This document shows positions 30,852 to 40,870 of a DNA stretch of 64,000 bases, one piece after another. Every line of letters begins with the position of its first letter. Within the stretch, counting starts at the first letter, position 1. Source of the DNA: Linepithema humile (taxonomy: Eukaryota; Arthropoda; Insecta; Hymenoptera; Formicidae). The position numbers were made by a program, and so were the translations under genes. A model generated the notes under the pieces. The model saw nothing but the letters and a program-made list of their open reading frames with translations, was not told the DNA's origin and ran no database searches. The DNA lies in the NCBI RefSeq assembly GCF_040581485.1, contig NC_090130.1:14380656-14444655 (forward strand), written 5' to 3'.

Positions 30852-32179
30852 ACTGTTCCCACGAAAATGGTAGGAAGTATGGGTCCGTCCCGGCAGAGCC
30901 TCCTTACCGGGATAAGGCGACTAAAATACTGTGGGGTTGCGCCAGGTGCCCCACAGGGATCGTTTGCGACCGCACATTTTTAGAGTCTCTGCGGCCATTC
31001 AGCCCTCGGCACGATGCCTTCCACCTTGGCTTGAGACTTCCGCGCTACTGCACCGGACTCGACACACCAATCGGCGCGCACGCCTCACGGGCCCCCAAAA
31101 AGAAACTGACCCGCTCGGCGCACGCCACCGACCGGCCAGCGGGGAGACCCGCCCCGCCACCCGCCCGCATGAGGCCCGACATGCGGCGGATCCAGCACGA
31201 CGGAATGCCCCGAAAGCGCGCCCCCGGGTAGAAAGCGGGACACTCCCCCGGGGAACGCGTCCCGACGCAGCCGCCGCCCCCTCACCACCAACATGCCGGC
31301 CCACCGAAGCAGACCACAGGTCCCCACCCGAGCGGGCGTGAATGGTATGAGTTGTGTGTGTGTGTATGAAGCGTGTATGTGTATGAATGTGAGTGGATGT
31401 GTGTGTGTATGCAGCACGGGAAGCGGCACCCCACGCATCACCACGATGCGCGGGGGCCCCCCGCCGAATGCATGCATGGCCCCCGACTTCCGAGCATCTT
31501 TGCATAAGCGAAGGCGCCCAGACAGTACGGGGGCCAGGAGTGTGTGTGTATGTATGAGTGTGTGTGTGTATATGGTCGCGCGAGCCGGGGAAGGACGACC
31601 CCCGGCCGAATGCGACGAGCCCAGGTACAGCCGGGAAGGAGAGCAGCGCACCTCCCCCCCGCCAATCCTGTGGTTTGATTTTGGAGTGTCCGTCTCCTAG
31701 GCCGACTGCCCACACAGGGCTAACAAGCTCGGCCTGCCCGGGTCTTTTTATAGAGGTTTTACCACCCTCGCGGCCCATCCTAGTTAAGCTAGCACCGGCC
31801 CCCGGCCCCATAACTGGGGTTACGGTGTGAGTCGCCACGCCCCCCCACGTGCCATGGGAGGCTCGACCGTTATGCCGGAGCACCGGCGTGCTAACGAGGC
31901 TGGTCAGGCCCCGGATTTTTTCTCGAGGTTTACTCCTCTATCCTGGTGGAGTGAATAACACTCCTAACGGATCCAGGCATCCGGGCGATTGAAGTCAGGG
32001 CCGCCAACCCCTACCGGCTAATCGGGACAAGTCCCATACGGGGTAGCCGGACCCCAAGTTTCCCCCAGCGGGGGAACTGTGCGCTCTTAGCACCGTGGAA
32101 CGACCCCAGCGGGCCATCCCCCGGTGAGCCCTCTCACCACGACAAGGTGGCGCACAACGAGAGGGGTCCCTGGGGGTCC
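30852..32179 (-). promoter_or_regulatory. 5' UTR/promoter region of unit C
   Basis: This leader resembles B and D: the outer TATA-like CTATAAAAAG at 31744-31753, a TG-rich stretch (31345-31575) and the terminal hairpin near 32130-32163. The inner TATA block is missing next to gag1. Minus-strand open frames here (31883-30999) partly share words with frames in B and D but diverge, so coding is doubtful. Confidence 0.5.
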
Positions 32180-32201
32180 TTTTTTTTTTTTTTTTTTTTT
32201 T

Positions 32202-33631
32202 GTTCTGGGAGGGGCAAGCCCCTCCCCGGGGGTGGGGAATCTTCTAAAAGACACCCTCTGGCGTGCAATGGGAAATCCCTGCCAGAGGGTAGTGTTGGAT
32301 TCGTCCGGCGGAGTGGTCTGCGACACCACTGCTCCCCCGGACGCCTACCAACTAAACCCCACCCCCGTTGATGTGCCGTCAGCAGTCATATGGGGGGAGG
32401 CTGGGAACCGCAAACGCATACATCCAGCCATCCCCCCTGACGAGCCGGTTTCCCGGCACAAAAAATCATGGGGAGAACATAAGTTCTCCCCCCCCCTCTG
32501 CGCTGCTCCACTCCGGGCCGGGGCCCGGCGGTCCACACTGCGGGCGGCCCGCGTCCTTATGCCGCGCCATAACCGCCCACAGGGGACCAGAATCTTCGGG
32601 TCGGTCGCAACGGCCGACCCGTTGGTCTCACTCCCAGGCCCGTACGATGCCCTACCTAGATCGGGCCGGGCCTGGGGGGACCTAATAGTTAGTGGCTCTC
32701 ACTTCCTCCGGGCTTTGTGGTGGGAGCGCCTAAGCGCATATTCCCACCGTCCGGAGGAGGGAGCCCACGCCGAAAATCGAGCGATGATGTGGGGCAAGGG
32801 CACGCCCCTACCCCTTTCTCGCTCAGCTCCTGTGTTGGGGGGCTCATTGCCCCCCCTAAAACCTTTGGTGGCTCGCACTTCCTCCGGCGGGAGGCGTTAA
32901 GCGCCTTAACCCGCCATCCGGAGGAGGGAGCCCACTCCTCCAATGGAGCGGTGGTGAGGGGCAGGGGCTAGCCCCCACCCCCCACCCCTTCGCTCTTTTC
33001 CTAAATCGGGAGGCATAATGCCCCCCTTTAAACTCACCAATAGGGGTGGGAAGAGGGCAGGCCCTCATCCCCCCCAACCTCCTCAAAGCGGGCGGGGTTT
33101 TGTCCCCGTCCTGTCGTCCATTACGTGGCAAGGGGGGGGCCGCCCGCCCGTCCGCCACCCCGCCCCCCCAGGCCGGGCCCCCCTTTCTAGCTCCAGCCCC
33201 GCCTCACCCCAGGGCCGCACGTGGGGCTCCACCGGATTCCCCGGGGCCGTCGCATGTCTTCTAACGACGGTCCCCCGGCGAGCACATCCCACTTCCCGGG
33301 GGGCGGGAGCCCCTGCTGCGAGGAGCCGAGGATGGGGGGCCGGGGCAGCAGCACCGCGGCAGCCCCCCCCGCCACTCTCCACGAGAGGGGGGGTCATTGG
33401 TTGCCCCCCCCTCTTTACTCCTCTAAAGCGAACGCAAGAGGGGTGAGGTACCGGGAAAAGGGCATATCCCCTAACCCCCCCACCCCTCTGCATCCTTCCT
33501 CCCCACACCACCCTTATTTTCCCCCACTATTGGGGGGGGGTGCTGCCGTCGCCGGGGACATTGTTCCCGCGACTCCACCTCCGTGAGAGGAGGGTTGGTG
33601 GGCGGGAGAAGGGGGGAACCCCCCCTCCTCC
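32202..33631 (-). other. Long 3' UTR of unit D
   Basis: GC-rich, with stops in every frame at gene scale. The end next to the tail matches the ends of B and C (ACACCCTCTGGCGTGC, CCGGACGCCTACCAACTAAA). At about 32700-33080 it holds two to three hairpin-rich repeats like those of B. Confidence 0.65.
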
Positions 33632-35863
33632 TTAACTCTCGCCCCCCCCCCTCTCGATCCTCCCTCCCCCTCCACTTTCCCCCGATCCTGGGGAAGGAGA
33701 GCCACTCGCCGCTTTTGGAGGCGGCCGCAGGGGCACCGGTTCGTATTCCGGCGGCATTAACTCCGCCGTGAGTCCCCAGTGCGGAAATGCCTGGGCCGTC
33801 TCCGCGGCCCATCTCTTTAGCACTCCGGTCCCCTCCCTATTGTTGGGACCGGAGTACCAAACGTCCACTATGGGGTCCACCCATCCCGGGTTTAGACGCC
33901 CCAAGTTGATGTGGTCGGCGTCGAGGCCAGCCTCGCCCCACATCCACCGCAACCTCTTACGGAACTCCCGGAAGGATGGAGGGGGGCACTCCGCCCCCCC
34001 CGGTCCGGAACTCCCCCTCCTTTTTCCCCTCCACCGGAAGATGACAACTCTGGGGACGGTGCAGTCCTCGCAGTCACACCGCTCCCCATGTGCATCCCCC
34101 GGCGGCGGGCCACCTTCATCCTGGGGGGAGGCGACCCCTACATCCTTCGCCTCCACCCCCATTTTCCCTCCTCTGTTAGAGGGTGGGCAATTACCCTCCC
34201 TCCCGGCCTCTCCCTTCGGCCCTTCACTCCTCCCCACAGTCCCCTCCTTCCGGAGGGGTTGGGCGGGGCTGTTACCCCCCTCCTCCCTTCCCTCCTTGGG
34301 GAGGGGAGGGGTGGGAGGGGCGGCCCCATCTATTCTCCTCATCACCGGGACCAGCTCCATCCCCCCCCTCCTCAAGTCCTCTGCCCGAATTGGGGGGGGC
34401 CTCGAGCTCCCCCCATCAGGCCGACCCTTTCCCTCCTTCCCCGGGGTGGGGATGGGACCCAGGCCTCTCTTGGCCCCCCCACCCCCAGCCCCGGCTTCCA
34501 TCCTCCGTGCAGGGGTGGGGCAGAGCGAAGGGCCCCCAGTGGCCCCTCTCTCCCCATCTCCTGTCTCCTCCCTTACCACCACCCCTCCACCCTCCCCCTC
34601 CTGAGAGGGTTGAGGGGGTTGGGGGGGGCCAGTACGTCCGTCCCCCCTTCCCTTCTTGGGGAGGGGAGGGGTGGGAGGAGTAATCCCGTGAACTTGCTTC
34701 ACCGGGACCTCCCCCCCCGGTCCTTCTGCCTGCATTTGGGGGGGCCCAGAGCTCCCCCCCACAGGCAGGTCCCTTCCCTCCTTTCCCGGGGCGGAGATGG
34801 GGCCCAGGTCTTTCCTGGCCCTCCCACCTCCAGCCCCGGCTACCTCCATCCTTCTCACAGGGGTGGGGCAGAGTGGGAGGTTCTCAGTAACCCCCCTCCC
34901 CCCATCCCCCGCCACCTCCTTTACGGGTGAGGGAATCGGCTTCTCCCCGGCCTCCTTCGCCGGAGCGCCCCAGGGGACCGTCCCCCACCCGTCATCCGCC
35001 TCCATTGCCTGGGGTGGATCGGGAGAGAGGGCGACAACGGGGATAGGACCATCCCCCCCCCTCTCCCCGCCCCCCAGGGCTTTATCCTCCTTATCTCCCC
35101 CCATTGGGGGCACCGCGGGGGGTACGGCGGTTTTCCCCCCTCGGTTTCCTCCAATCAGGGGCACAGATGAGGGGGCTGGTCTCCCCCTCGCCCCTCTTCC
35201 TCCCCTTTTCCTTCGTCCCACTCTAGGTGGGACGACCGGGCAGCTGCGGCCACCTATTCGGTGGGCCGCACTCCTGCCCTCCTCCGCACAGGCCGGGCAG
35301 CTCGCCTTACGTTGCGAGCATGCCCGGGCCATGTGCTCGGCGCCCCCGCAGTGGAGGCAGCAACCGCTGCGCTCCACCGCTGAGGGGCACCTCCACCTTT
35401 CGTGCCCCCTACGGAGGCACTTGAAACATCGAAGGGGGAGGGTGGAGTCACCCTTCCCCCCTTTTTCCTCCTGACGGGCGGGCTGCGGCCCCCCCTTCCT
35501 CCATGTCTGTGTCCAGGCATCGATTTTGCCTGGCGCGGACACCCCCACCGTTTTGGAGGAGGGGGGCTTAGCACCCCTCCCTCCGGGATTTCCACCCCCT
35601 CCTTGCAGCACATCTGTGCGCCCTCCGCGGATCTCCTCGATCACCACGAGGAGAATCCGCAATATTCTGTAGGCCTCCGCCCACAGTTCTCCATCCGCGG
35701 TAGCCATGTTGTTCAGGGCGCCCGCGTGGCACGCCCTGAACAGCCCGTCGAATGATGACGACAGGGGGGGCACCGGGACTGGATACCCCCCTCGCCGGCC
35801 TCTGGGGGTCCGACTCCCCTGAGGCGGTACAAAAGTCCTCTCTGTCGTCATTATTTTTATCAT
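33632..35863 (-). CDS. gag: Gag of unit D with novel C-terminal domain
   Basis: The frame is intact, 743 codons. Comparison with unit B favours the start MTTERTF at about 35851. After an N-terminal helix (YRILRILLVVIEEI) come three zinc knuckles at residues about 175-225 (CFKCLRRGHERWRC, CLHCGGAEHMARAC, CPACAEEGRSAAH). A Pro/Gly-rich middle contains a roughly 120-residue unit repeated twice (CPTPVRRMEVAGAGGG and CPTPARRMEAGAGGGG; GKEGRDLPVGGSS and GKEGKGRPDGGSS). A compact C-terminal region follows, with FREFRKRLRWMWGEAGLD, DPIVDVWYSGPNN and WAAETAQAFPHWGL. I do not recognise this domain. The RRM-like region of other gags is absent. Confidence 0.8.
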   Translation of the reverse strand: MIKIMTTERTFVPPQGSRTPRGRRGGYPVPVPPLSSSFDGLFRACHAGALNNMATADGELWAEAYRILRILLVVIEEIRGGRTDVLQGGGGNPGGRGAKPPSSKTVGVSAPGKIDAWTQTWRKGGPQPARQEEKGGKGDSTLPLRCFKCLRRGHERWRCPSAVERSGCCLHCGGAEHMARACSQRKASCPACAEEGRSAAHRIGGRSCPVVPPRVGRRKRGGRGARGRPAPSSVPLIGGNRGGKTAVPPAVPPMGGDKEDKALGGGERGGDGPIPVVALSPDPPQAMEADDGWGTVPWGAPAKEAGEKPIPSPVKEVAGDGGRGVTENLPLCPTPVRRMEVAGAGGGRARKDLGPISAPGKEGRDLPVGGSSGPPQMQAEGPGGEVPVKQVHGITPPTPPLPKKGRGDGRTGPPQPPQPSQEGEGGGVVVREETGDGERGATGGPSLCPTPARRMEAGAGGGGAKRGLGPIPTPGKEGKGRPDGGSSRPPPIRAEDLRRGGMELVPVMRRIDGAAPPTPPLPKEGREEGGNSPAQPLRKEGTVGRSEGPKGEAGREGNCPPSNRGGKMGVEAKDVGVASPQDEGGPPPGDAHGERCDCEDCTVPRVVIFRWRGKRRGSSGPGGAECPPPSFREFRKRLRWMWGEAGLDADHINLGRLNPGWVDPIVDVWYSGPNNREGTGVLKRWAAETAQAFPHWGLTAELMPPEYEPVPLRPPPKAASGSPSPGSGESGGGGRIERGGGES

Positions 35864-35969
35864 AAATTGTAATTTTTTAACAGAGTTTTCTTCTCCGGGT
35901 TTTTTATCGTGGTTTTCCTTCCACTAGGACGGTTGTCGACCAGAACTATCGAGCCCGTCCTGCCCGGAT

Positions 35970-35979
35970 CTTTTTATAG
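35970..35979 (-). promoter_or_regulatory. TATA-like box, unit D inner copy
   Basis: CTATAAAAAG about 110 bp upstream of the gag start, at the same place as in B. Confidence 0.45.
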
Positions 35980-36903
35980 AGGTTGTTCCACCCTCGTAGC
36001 CCGTGTATGCAACCGTGCATACACCGGCCCCCGGCCCCAAGCTTGGGGTTACGGTATACTGCGACTTATGTACTGTGGGGTTGCGCAACTCACCCACAGG
36101 GATCGTTCGGACCACACATTTTTACCGTCTCTGTGGTCATTCAGCCTTCGGCACGATACCTTCCACCTTGGCTTGAGACTCCATCCTCGTCGTCCCGGAC
36201 TCATACACACGAATCGGCGCGCACGCCTCACGGGCCCCCTAAAAGCGACCGGCCCGCTCGGCGCACGCCACCGACCGGCCGGAGGGAGAGCCCCCCCCGC
36301 CCACCCGCCCGCATGAAGCCCGACATGCGGCGGCTCACGCACGGCGGCACGCCCCGAAAGCGCGCCCCCGAAAGGAGCTCCAATCCCGCAGTGGAATGTG
36401 GATTCCCCCGAGGAACGCGTCCCGGCACGGCCGCCGACACCCTCACCACCACATGCCAGCCCTTTAACGGACCAAAGGTCCCCACCCGGGCGGGCGTGAA
36501 TGGGAATGAATGGATGTATGTGTGAGGTATGAATGTGAGAGTGTATGATTATGGATGAGTGTGTGTATGTGTGTATGCAAGGCGGGAAGTGGCAACCCAC
36601 GCATCACCTCGGTGCGCAGGTGCCCCCCGCTGATGCATGCATGACCCCCGACTTCCGAGCATCTTCGCAGCAGCGAAGGCGCCCAGAGAGTACGGGGGCC
36701 AAGTGTGTGCGTGTGCGTGAATGTGTGTAAATATGGGCATGAAGCACGGGGAGGGACGACCCCCGGCCGAGCATGCAAAGTCCGGGAACGACTGGGGGAA
36801 GAGCTTACGCACCTCCCCCCCATCCACCCACGGTTTGATATCGGAGTTTTCCTTCTCCTAGGCCGACTGCCCACACAGGGCTAACGAGCTCGGCCTGCCC
36901 GGG

Positions 36904-36913
36904 TCTTTTTATA
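36904..36913 (-). promoter_or_regulatory. TATA-like box, unit D outer copy
   Basis: CTATAAAAAG with GACCCGGGCAGGCC, about 460 bp from the 5' end. Confidence 0.45.
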
Positions 36914-37368
36914 GAGGTTTTACCACCCTCGCGGCCCGTCCTAGCTAAGCTAGCACCGGCCCCCGGCCCCATTAACTGGGGTTACGGTGTGTGTCGCCAC
37001 GCCCCCCCACGTGCCATGGGGGGCTCGACCGTTATGCCGAAACATCGGCGTGCTAACGAGGCTGGTCAGGCCCCGGATTTTTTCTCGAGGTTTACTCCTC
37101 TATCCCGGTGGAGTGAATAACACTCCTAACGGATCCGGGCCTCCGGGCGATTGAAGTCAGGGCCGCCAACCCCTACCGGCGAATCGGGCAAAAACCCTTG
37201 GGAGGTCGCCGGACCCCCTTTCCCCCCATTGGGGAAGTGTGTGCTCCCACTATCCCCGCAGAAGGAAACGCGCGCTCTTAGCACCCGCACCACCAGCAAC
37301 CTAGTGGCACGGGTGAGCCCCCTCACCACGTCAAGGTGGCGCACGACGAGGGGGTCCCTGGGGGTCCT

Positions 37369-37382
37369 AAACAGCATAAGTT
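37369..37382. repeat. Target duplication, right copy
   Basis: AAACAGCATAAGTT, identical to 14378-14391. Together they bracket 22,977 bp containing units A to D. Confidence 0.85.
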
Positions 37383-37895
37383 AACTTAACCTAACCTTTT
37401 TTTTTTTTTTTTGTTTCGAGGACCTGACAGTTTCCCTCTGAGGTCTCCTCGAGTGTGGAAATCTTCAAAAGACCATTCCCGTCGTGCAAGGGCTGAGAAT
37501 TGCATCCCCTCAGCCTGACGGGAAATAGTGTCGGATTCACAGCCTGACCGACTTTTGTCGAGATCAGACTGTGCCTACCGACTAAAACCACCCCCGACGA
37601 AATCCACATGCGTCGCCATATTAATAAGAGTCCAGGGCTTACGGACTAGCGCATATCTCCTGTCGTCTCACGTAGGCTGATCCTTAACAGGATACGGCTC
37701 CCATACGGGCAGGTATTCGTCCCGCCTTCTTTCACTCAAATACCACCTTCACGGACCGGTAAAAGTCCTGTATTGAGACGGGTCTGGGCCTAACCGGTTA
37801 AGCTGGGACCAAGACCCACTCACCTTTCTCGAGCTCTTCTGAGGGGGAGGGGAGACAGACATCTCAAACCCTCGTCCTCTTCTTCCTTTGGATAC

Positions 37896-40239
37896 TCAGA
37901 GCCCCCCCTCCGAGTCCGACCCCATCTCTGGGGACGACAGCAGAGGTAGACGCTTTGGTCGCGTAATATCTGCCCTATTCACGCACTTCCCGCGCATTTT
38001 GTCCCTCAAAGGAGGGATTGGGGGGCATGTCTCACTTCCCGACCTATGGCCCAAAGGACGTCCACTCAGGGCACATAAAGAGCAGTGCGGCTTCGCCCCA
38101 CAGATCCTCGCTGTATGGCCCTCCCTGCCGTAGCGATAACAACAACGAGCCCGATCCACACTAGAAGGGCATCGTCGTTGTAGGTGTCCACGTCCCAAGC
38201 ACTTGAAGCACTGGGCTTCTCTACTCCTAAGATGCTCAACACACACCTGAGCCCATCCTACCTTTACATGGCCCGCATCCGCAAGCTTCTCAGCCGCATC
38301 CGCGGGGCATTAGACACAGACCAAGTTGGGGCCCACGCGTCTCTTGGTCTGAATCTCCCTAACCTTGATCTCGTCAAGAGCGCATCCTTCCCCCCAGGGA
38401 GATCGCGTCTACTATGTCCTTTCGAGAACTAAAGTCCTCCAGGCCAACGAGTCGGATATGACTTCTCCTCGAGAGCCTGGAGACCCTGACTCCACCTGAC
38501 AGGTCTCGCGTCGCAACACGGATCCTAGATACCAGGACATCCGCCCTCTCTCTGGAATCCGGACCGGGGACTTTCAGGAGGATTCCTCCCTTCATTGTCT
38601 TCCTCATCTTGAAGGCCTTGAGGTCAAGATCTTCAAGTCGAACTCTTTCCTTAGCTGTTTTTAGGACCTCTGCATAGGTGCCAGAAGGAGAGTAAATCTC
38701 AACAACAGCATTCCGTGAAGTCCTCTTCCTATCCTTGGTGTTGGGGAAGCCACTTATGAAGGGCTGGTACTCCCGCATCTTCTTTATCCCATTGGTGGGG
38801 GTGAGAGGGGTTGAAGGAGGCCTCTATGGCTCTTTGTCCCTCCTTCCTCCATCTTCCTTCTCCTCCCTGACCCATTTTTTGGGCGGTTCTGCCTCCGATA
38901 GAGGGAGGTCGGGCCATCCACCTTTTGGGTTAAGTCCCGAGAGGTCCTCCTCCTCCATTGGAGGAGAGAGGAGGACCTCCGGAGCTTCCAATTCCTTCCT
39001 CTTCCTAATCCCATCTGCAACGCGAACCGTAACAGGAGCGACATGTCCGCCCTGCTCGAGTCGCGCGATGCGATCCTCCATCTTTTTTATGGATTCATCT
39101 ATAGAGACCAACAATTTTCTGGCCTCCATTGAGATCCTAAGTCCCTCGTCCTCCTTGCCCACAGGATTCTGAGGGACATCCTCATTCTCAAGATCCGATG
39201 TGGAGTCAAATGGTGGTTCAGATTTAACCAAGTCTTCGAAACCATCGAAAGACACCACCATTCCATCATCCAATATCGGGATTGGATCCCCATAAGGTTC
39301 CTCCGATTCCCGACATCTATCCCTTAAAAGGTGGATTTCCCTCTCCGCCTCGTCCCTCTTCTTTGAGAGTTCCTCAATTTGGGCCGAGTACCGCGCACTG
39401 TCCTTTTCAAGGACATTAATCCGCGCGCGCCACCGCCTTACCTCATCCTCTCTGTATGTCTTATCAAAGATTCCTTCTCTAGTAGATGAGGGTGAGTCGG
39501 AAATCTCCTCTCCCAAGGAGTCCAGCATCACTACCCGAACAGTCACCTCATCATCCTTTCCCTTAGAATCAGGGGGAGGGGGGTTCCCACTTCCTTTCCC
39601 GTCATAAATGAGGGAATCATCCTCCCCACGGGGGATGATCCCAAGGTCATCATAAGAATATGATAATCCCTCTTCCCTTAGGGACTTCTTTGCCCTATTA
39701 ACACACTCTCTATTTTTCAGGTCCCCAGCCAGCAGATGATCGCTTGCCACCAGGACAACACACATATCAAGGTAAATGAACTTTAACCTTCTTTTTTCCA
39801 GGAATCATATCTTGAGATCCGTCAATTACGGTCCATGCTCGTGTAACGGCAGCAGCCATTCTCTTCCTCGTGATGTGGAGCGTGCTTTCTCCAACCCTCG
39901 CATATTCGGACTTTAACAGGTCCCAGATCCTGATAGGACTGCAAATGCAGTTCTCTTCTCCGCACTTTAACCACTCTGTAATAACACAAAGTGCTCGGTA
40001 CAAGTTCGACACAAATCCGAGTATTGACCCGGATAATGTCGCGACAAAACATCCACATAATCATACAGCGTGTACGCTGACCCGATCACATTATTAACCA
40101 CAAGGCTCGGTGAACACCCTGTGGTTAGCCCGACGCTGGATGACGACGCAGCAGAAGCCGGGACAGGACCTCCACTACGCCGGTCCCTGGGGATCCGAAT
40201 CCCCTGAGACGGTAAGCCTTCCTCTTGTTTATTTGACAT
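37896..40239 (-). pseudogene. gag: Gag of unit E, several frameshifts
   Basis: The N-terminus starts at the ATG of MSNKQEEGLPSQGIRIP (about 40239) and is the best guide to the start missing in unit A. The chain then shifts frame near 40030, near 39770, around 38880, near 38390 and around 38240. Segments include WDLLKSEYARVGES, CVVLVASDHLLAGDL, a coiled coil (VLEKDSARYSAQIEELSKK), LEDLDLKAFKMRKT and three knuckles (CFKCLGRGHLQRRC, CCYRYGREGHTARIC with one Cys changed to Tyr, CSLCALSGRPLGH). It is too damaged to make a full protein. Confidence 0.8.
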
Positions 40240-40356
40240 ACCCATAAAAATAAACTGATTTGTTAACAGTGTGTTCTTCACCAGATTTTATTTCAGAGTT
40301 TTTCCTCTCTTAGACCGACTGCCTACCCAAGGCTTACGAGCTCGGTCTACCCGGGC

Positions 40357-40366
40357 CTTTTTACAG
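40357..40366 (-). promoter_or_regulatory. Decayed TATA-like box of unit E
   Basis: CTGTAAAAAG in place of CTATAAAAAG, within the conserved leader block. Confidence 0.35.
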
Positions 40367-40727
40367 AGGTTTTTCCTCCCTCGCAGCTCGTGATAGTGCC
40401 ACCACACTATCACCGGCCCCCGACCCCACAAACTGGGGTTACGGTGTGTGACACTATCGCCCCCCCCCCCTCGTGCAATAGGGGCTCAACCGTTATGCCG
40501 GAGTACCGGCGTGCTAACGAGGCTGGTCAGGCCCCGGCTTTTTTATCGAGGTAAGCTCCTCTATCCTGGAGGTGTGTTTTTCAAAAACACACCTATCGAG
40601 TCCGGGCGATTGAAGTCAGGGCCGCCAACCCCTTCCAGCTAATCGGGACAAGTCCCTTGAGGGCAGTGATGCGATATTTCCCACAGCGGTCCCGGCTCCG
40701 CTGCCTCACACAACCTTACAGAAGCGC

Positions 40728-40756
40728 TACGTCACGTATCCGTGTGAGCTCGGCCG
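40728..40756. promoter_or_regulatory. Subterminal block shared with P1 (P2 left)
   Basis: TACGTCACGTATCCGTGTGA followed by GCTCGGC, aligning with the P1 block at 8381. Its mirror copy is at about 43681-43709. Confidence 0.55.
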
Positions 40757-40870
40757 TTCAACCAATGGAAGAGAGCGAACGCTCCCTTCCACCGAGCCGA
40801 CACAACAGACGATAAATGCATGCTACTTGCATGTTAAAAGCAAGCGTTACTGATTCAGAAAAGAAATTCT

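Larger units (their letters stand above)
21377..32179 (-). mobile_element. Unit C: composite with two gags and the only RT
   Basis: Reading the minus strand: 5' UTR, gag1, APE-type endonuclease plus reverse transcriptase, a ~450-bp leader-like segment, gag2, 3' UTR and poly(A) tail (T-run 21377-21396). The middle leader-like segment (about 24642-25100) resembles a 5' UTR, and no tail lies between the RT stop and it, so C looks like two units fused without the usual poly(A) junction. Confidence 0.75.
14392..37368 (-). mobile_element. Tandem array of four R1-like non-LTR units
   Basis: All units are on the minus strand, each with its poly(A) tail (T-run on this strand) at the lower coordinate. 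Three internal junctions (17203/17204, 21376/21377, 32179/32180) join the tail of one unit directly to the same 5' sequence, GGGACCCCCAGGGACC or near it, of the previous one. Only the outer ends show a target duplication. The block is far richer in GC than its surroundings. Units B, C and D share 5' and 3' UTR families, while A belongs with unit E. Confidence 0.85.
32180..37368 (-). mobile_element. Unit D: complete gag-only non-LTR unit
   Basis: A poly(A) tail (T-run 32180-32201), 1.4-kb 3' UTR, one gag frame and 1.5-kb 5' UTR make a 5.2-kb unit that looks structurally complete yet carries no endonuclease or reverse transcriptase. Its 5' end GGGTCCCTGGGGGTCCT meets the target duplication directly. 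Confidence 0.85.
35864..37368 (-). promoter_or_regulatory. 5' UTR/promoter region of unit D
   Basis: It is nearly collinear with the leader of B: inner and outer CTATAAAAAG boxes (35970-35979 and 36904-36913), a TG-rich middle (36500-36750) and the terminal hairpin, here with CCCCCTC pairing GAGGGGG. Minus-strand frame 36600-36049 parallels the one in B but may be only shared nucleotide sequence. Confidence 0.55.

Noticed and set aside
37330..37368. HDV-like self-cleaving ribozyme at the 5' ends
   Set aside because: A conserved hairpin is clear, but I could not build the nested double-pseudoknot pairing (P1 with its partner) by hand.
14392..37368. Bacterial contamination suggested by high GC
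   Set aside because: The block carries eukaryotic non-LTR genes, poly(A) tails and a target duplication in AT-rich insect-like DNA.
37383..37396. Window as a chromosome end or telomere
   Set aside because: Only about two TAACC units are present, the array has target duplications on both sides, and unrelated sequence continues.
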